This document shows, piece after piece, positions 60,161 to 64,000 of a DNA stretch of 64,000 bases. This DNA comes from Paramyrothecium sp. XJ0827 (Eukaryota > Ascomycota > Sordariomycetes > Hypocreales > Stachybotryaceae), in contig JAJFPB010000005.1 in NCBI GenBank assembly GCA_020881915.1, forward strand, positions 4,340,001 to 4,404,000, read 5' to 3'. A program made the translations under genes and the position numbers. How positions within the stretch are numbered: position 1 is the first letter of the stretch; the number at the start of each line of letters is the position of its first letter. The notes beneath the pieces are model-generated. The model ran no database searches. It saw only the letters and a list, made by a program, of their open reading frames with translations, and was not told where the DNA came from.

Positions 60161-63100
60161 ACTTTTGTCCGCGATGAGATCTAAATAGGAAGAGCGCAAG
60201 CTCCTTGTTTCAGATGGACGATAGGGGAAAAGACGACCGGATATGCCCACGCACGATGTTACGCCATGACTTTTTTTTTTAGGATACCAATCGATGGGTT
60301 GAAAAGGGCTTCGGTGCGTATTGCTGCGCCGCATTTAGATGGCTCGATACCATTAGGGGAAAAGGAGTTCAGCCCAAGGAATCTCAAACCTGTTCTGCAT
60401 CCAAAGAGAGATGTCAATTTTGTTTTGACCCTTCTAATACGCTTGGTGACCGTAACCGTAAGTCATGCAATTGTACGTGAAGTTGTGGCAGCATTGTAGA
60501 CGCCCAGTCGCGCGGTGTGACGGTTATGCGCATGTCCGAGCCACTCAAATGTTCCTGGAAACACTGTCAAATCTTGTATCAAGGCAAAGGCCGAGTCGGA
60601 AGTTATGGCTGTGCACGTTGTCCTTGTTGATGTGCCCCGGCCCGTCGGTAAGCTACTCTGTACGTGAAGCAGGCTTCAATCGAGTTTCTGCCACAAACTA
60701 GGACTGGTATTTTTGGCCTCCTTATTAGGATACCAGTGTTTGCACAATGTGAGTGCAGGGACAAAGAGCAAGCAGCATGATTCGCAGCACAAAAAGTAAA
60801 ATAATGAAAAGGGGAAGATCATGGCGTGATACGTTCTTCCAATAATACGACGCCCGACAGACCGATCCTGTACAGAACGTACCGAACTATTAACACAACG
60901 AGGCGACCAATAAGCACGATCATCCCTTGTTGCGATTCGACAGGATCGGAAAGGCAACAGGTAGCGGCCAGTACCGGGTACTTGATCTAGAGTACTGTGT
61001 AGAGCCTAGCATGATCCATTATACAGCGTGGCTGGTGACGATCTCTCGTCTGTCTCATCACACACCATGACCCCTGCAACTGCAAAGGTGAGAAACCAGA
61101 AAAAGGGCAGATTCAGCGAGCCTATGACATCGCTCCTCCCAAAGGCATCCGGTAAGAGTCACCGAGCCCTGGTCTAGGACAAAACGAAACGTGGGAAGAG
61201 GGAGCCAATTGAATTGCAGTTTCGCGCGCCATGTACTCTGTAGGCAGGGAAAAGAGGCGTCCGGGTGAGCTCTCAGAATCAGGCCCATGACGGAGAGCTT
61301 GATAAGCGGTGCAAGCCAGTGTGCTACATGCTGCGTCGCCAGCACGAAAGCTCATAGGACGGTCGGCGATGAGCTCGGTTGCGGAATCCCTCCCCGTAAG
61401 AGTCAAACCAGTGATCGGCACGGGGAAGGCGCGCGATACAGACGAGGATGAAGTCTCATCTGTTTTCAATTATGAGATTTTTCATTGCCTGCCGTAACTC
61501 CTCGCTACTTGCAGTGCCGAGCTTGAGCGAGCCGGCAATTTGGCTTCAAGCACGCAATGGCGTTCATGGGCTTTTCCGATTCAACGCCAAAAGTGCATCA
61601 TCCGTCCCCCTCCCTTCCTCCCTCCCTCCTTTCTTTTTTCCCACTTTCAACCACCCACCTATAGCACATGCCTCCTCGAATGGTGCACAGCTTCATGCAG
61701 CCGTCCATGCATGAGGTAGGCGGACGCTAACCACTTGGAAAGCACGCAACGTAACCCAATGTCCGTCCCGCGTCTGCCCCTCTCTGATCCGCGGCGTACT
61801 TCTGCCGCCCTCTTGGAGGATGGGAGCAGCACCGGATAGGCAGCCGGGCGATGGGATGGTGTCACCGAGAGAAGTGACTCAGGTTGCACACCCCATACCA
61901 TCATGGTCGTTACAACGTTGGCGCAAAAGTTGGTGGTCTGCCCTTGCAGCGTGGTCAAATCAAGCTATTCCACGTCGTGGTGCATTTGAGGCGAGCCAAG
62001 CACTGTCAATATCTGGACAGTACTGCGCACACCCTCCGACAACCATCATCACAGGGTGTACCTTTCCCAGTAGCAGTCTTCATATGGATTGTTCCCACTC
62101 GATGGGCGGTGCATTATAGACAATCATTCCTACTGCATGTTTCTGTTTAGTGAACTGAGACTCATCCCTGGCACGTTTACATTCTGCTATAAGCCTCTAC
62201 TTGCTATATGACGGAGAGTGCTCCAAGCCGCCAAAGACCGACACATCTGCTTTTTCGGGCCACCGCCGATATAGCCAATGGGAATATTTCCCTGCATCAT
62301 TCGCATCTCCAGAACCAACTACATGTGCGTCTGCAGAGCCAAAGATATGAGGAAACACACTGCCCCAGGTTGGCTTTGTCTGCACTATCCATACCAACCT
62401 GTCACAGCGAGCAGATTCCTCATTCCGAGATCCAGAATACTGAATGGCTCGCTCTCTACTATCGGTCTCGTCCAATTCCACTCCGCAACGGGCTTGCCCT
62501 GGCTGCGACCAAATCGAGACGAATTGACGAGTTGCAACGCTTACGAGCTGGAAAGAAGCCTCGGCAAGATCTTTACTGTCATCCACTACCTTGTCTTTAC
62601 CTAGTCTCAACGACACCCTTGACGCGGTAATCCTGCCATGTGTTCCGGTTCAACGTGAATCGCAAACCCGCCACAAGTTTGGTGCCTCTTTTTCGCAAAC
62701 CCAACCGTCTGGGGCAAGTGTTTCTTTTTCTTTTTCAAGGATCCTCAGCCCTCACGTAGCCGCTTTTGCTGTGGTCAGCTTCGCATTCCTGGGCTACTCC
62801 CTGCAACCGTTCGGTTGACAATCCCTCGACTCTTGGCGGCTGGGCTCCTTCGCTAGGTGTCTGCAGGGCATGGCTTGCAAGGCTGCTCTCACCTAAATAA
62901 TGGCGGTGCCTAGAACGGGACTTCTTGCGAGGAATTCGACGCGCAGTTTCTGCCTTTGAAATCTCGTTCTCAAAAGGCCCTCGCTGAATTCGATACCCGG
63001 CCTAGAATACAAGGGTTGGTATCCCGGATGGTAGGATTTACGAGACAAGGATTCGGCGACAGGGGAAACCGAGATTATCGATAGAAGCATTTCTTCGTCT

Positions 63101-63340
63101 CTAGAAGCAGGGCCAATTCATGGAATCGCAAACATTGCAGAAAAGAGAAAAATCGGTGAGGGTGCGAGCAGGCGTCCGAACTTGAGTATGTCGGTACGAA
63201 TGCATATATAAACCGTCCGAAGCCGTCAAACATGTCTTCTCTCGCTTCACCAGGTCCTCTCAGACATAAGTGTGCGACCCGGCTTCTCGGTCTTCTTCAT
63301 TGCCGACCCGTCACGGTGGACGTTTTGATCTCTTGACGAC
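60161..63340. other. Intergenic stretch of about 3.2 kb
   Basis: A run of T lies at 60269-60279. Frames up to about 140 codons (62197-62616 -, 62208-62630 +) have no recognisable domain. No gene is supported. The last 150 bases form the subtilase promoter. Confidence 0.55.
63205..63212 (+). promoter_or_regulatory. TATA box of the subtilase gene
   Basis: TATATAAA, about 130 nt before the start codon. A clean TATA box fits a regulated, inducible secreted-enzyme gene. Confidence 0.6.
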
Positions 63341-64000
63341 ATGAAGAGCTCACTCTCTGCTCTGACGGCCATCCTGGCCTTCACATCTACTTCTTTGGCC
63401 ACCCTCGCCACTCGTCAAGAACAAGGGCCTCAGAAAGAAAGCGTTGAGCTTATTCCTGGTGCATATGTGGTAGAGTTCAATGACGATGCCGATACGGATA
63501 CGGCCAGGCTCTACCGCGGTATTAGTCGAGACCTCGGGCTCGACGTTGAGCCCCGCTTGGATCTCTCATCCGGCATCTTCAAGGGCGCCTCTTTCAGCTT
63601 GAAGAATGTAAGCGAGTCTGACGCGGACGCTCTCGCTACAAGCATCCTCAGCGATGCGCGGATCAAGAATGTCTGGCCAGTGCAAAAAATCAGTATCCCC
63701 TCCATGAACAGCACGCTTCGAGGCCATGAGGCTGTAGAGCGCCATCGGAACATGATGCGGGCTGCAGAAGACAAGTACATGCCACACGTCATGACCCAAG
63801 TCGACCGACTACATGCCGAGGGCATCAGGGGTGCGGGCATCAAAATCGGCGTCGTTGACACTGGCATTGACTACAACCATCCCGCCCTTGGTGGCTGCTT
63901 TGGGCCCGGCTGCCTCGTAGCGTACGGGTATGATTTCGCTGGCGATGATGCGACCAGCTCCGTGCCTATTCCGGATTCGGACCCTATGGACAACTGCCAC
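63341..64000 (+). CDS. Secreted subtilisin-like serine protease (S8 family), 5' part
   Basis: An uninterrupted frame of 220 codons, open at the right edge. The N-terminus is a signal peptide (MKSSLSALTAILAFTSTSLA, cleavage about residue 20). Residues about 35-125 resemble an inhibitor I9 propeptide (IPGAYVVEFNDD, then IKNVWPVQKISIP). The catalytic domain begins near 145 (MTQVDRLHAEGIRGAGIKIG) with the active-site aspartate in GVVDTGIDYNHPALGG. A Cys-containing insertion follows (GGCFGPGC). The window stops at PMDNCH, just before the expected HGTHVAG histidine block; the His and Ser of the triad cannot be checked. Such large extracellular subtilases digest proteins outside the cell and are often expanded in plant-associated fungi. 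Confidence 0.93.
   Translation, partial: MKSSLSALTAILAFTSTSLATLATRQEQGPQKESVELIPGAYVVEFNDDADTDTARLYRGISRDLGLDVEPRLDLSSGIFKGASFSLKNVSESDADALATSILSDARIKNVWPVQKISIPSMNSTLRGHEAVERHRNMMRAAEDKYMPHVMTQVDRLHAEGIRGAGIKIGVVDTGIDYNHPALGGCFGPGCLVAYGYDFAGDDATSSVPIPDSDPMDNCH

Overview
The window is nuclear DNA from a filamentous ascomycete, most likely a Sordariomycete. Evidence: protein genes broken by short GT-AG introns (mostly 47-110 nt) on both strands, a trifunctional tryptophan gene of the trp-1/trpC type, a group I fungal G-alpha subunit, a DUF3716 protein, and AGGTA/ACCTT-rich simple repeats scattered between genes. The species cannot be fixed from the sequence alone; relatives of Colletotrichum or Verticillium would fit. 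I built 20 protein-coding genes; all splice models keep an open frame. No confident tRNA, rRNA, CRISPR array or complete transposon was found.

Layout. 1-877 (-): 5' part of a five-helix membrane protein resembling the TMD0 of HMT1/ABCB6-type ABC transporters, cut by the left edge. 878-11364: a 10.5 kb stretch without a supportable gene, holding simple repeats and one AT-rich island. 11365-11971 (+): small conserved-looking protein of unknown function. 12931-15669 (-): CDC48. 17228-18299 (-): KTI12. 19049-19855 (+): seven-helix DUF7702-like protein. 20227-21173 (-): DUF1771-Smr protein ending in a CaaX box. 21174-27652: second gene-poor stretch. 27653-28913 (+): G-alpha subunit. 30889-32101 (-): DUF3716 protein. 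32688-33926 (-): CDC123. 34374-34924 (+): CWC21. 36082-37208 (+): USE1 SNARE. 37642-38917 (-): BRCT protein. 39314-41648 (-): tryptophan trifunctional enzyme. 42230-47857 (+): NUP188. 48299-48716 (-): TIM9. 51546-54346 (+): SAC7-like RhoGAP. 54759-56737 (-): GPI10/PIG-B mannosyltransferase. 58694-60160 (+): ornithine aminotransferase. 63341 to the right edge (+): secreted subtilase, cut before its catalytic His.

Most genes are unrelated housekeeping functions (protein quality control, Elongator-linked tRNA modification, eIF2 assembly, splicing, ER SNARE, nuclear pore, mitochondrial import, GPI anchors, amino-acid metabolism, Rho and heterotrimeric G signalling). They are arranged as ordinary divergent and convergent neighbours, not a biosynthetic or defence cluster. 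I see no clear new multi-gene system. The points most worth a second look are the Smr protein with a C-terminal prenylation signal and a 15-bp tandem repeat, the very small first coding exons of KTI12 and TIM9, the competing splice sites in CDC48, a possible TA-flanked AT-rich miniature element, and a 15-mer shared by the leaders of GPI10 and the ornithine aminotransferase gene.
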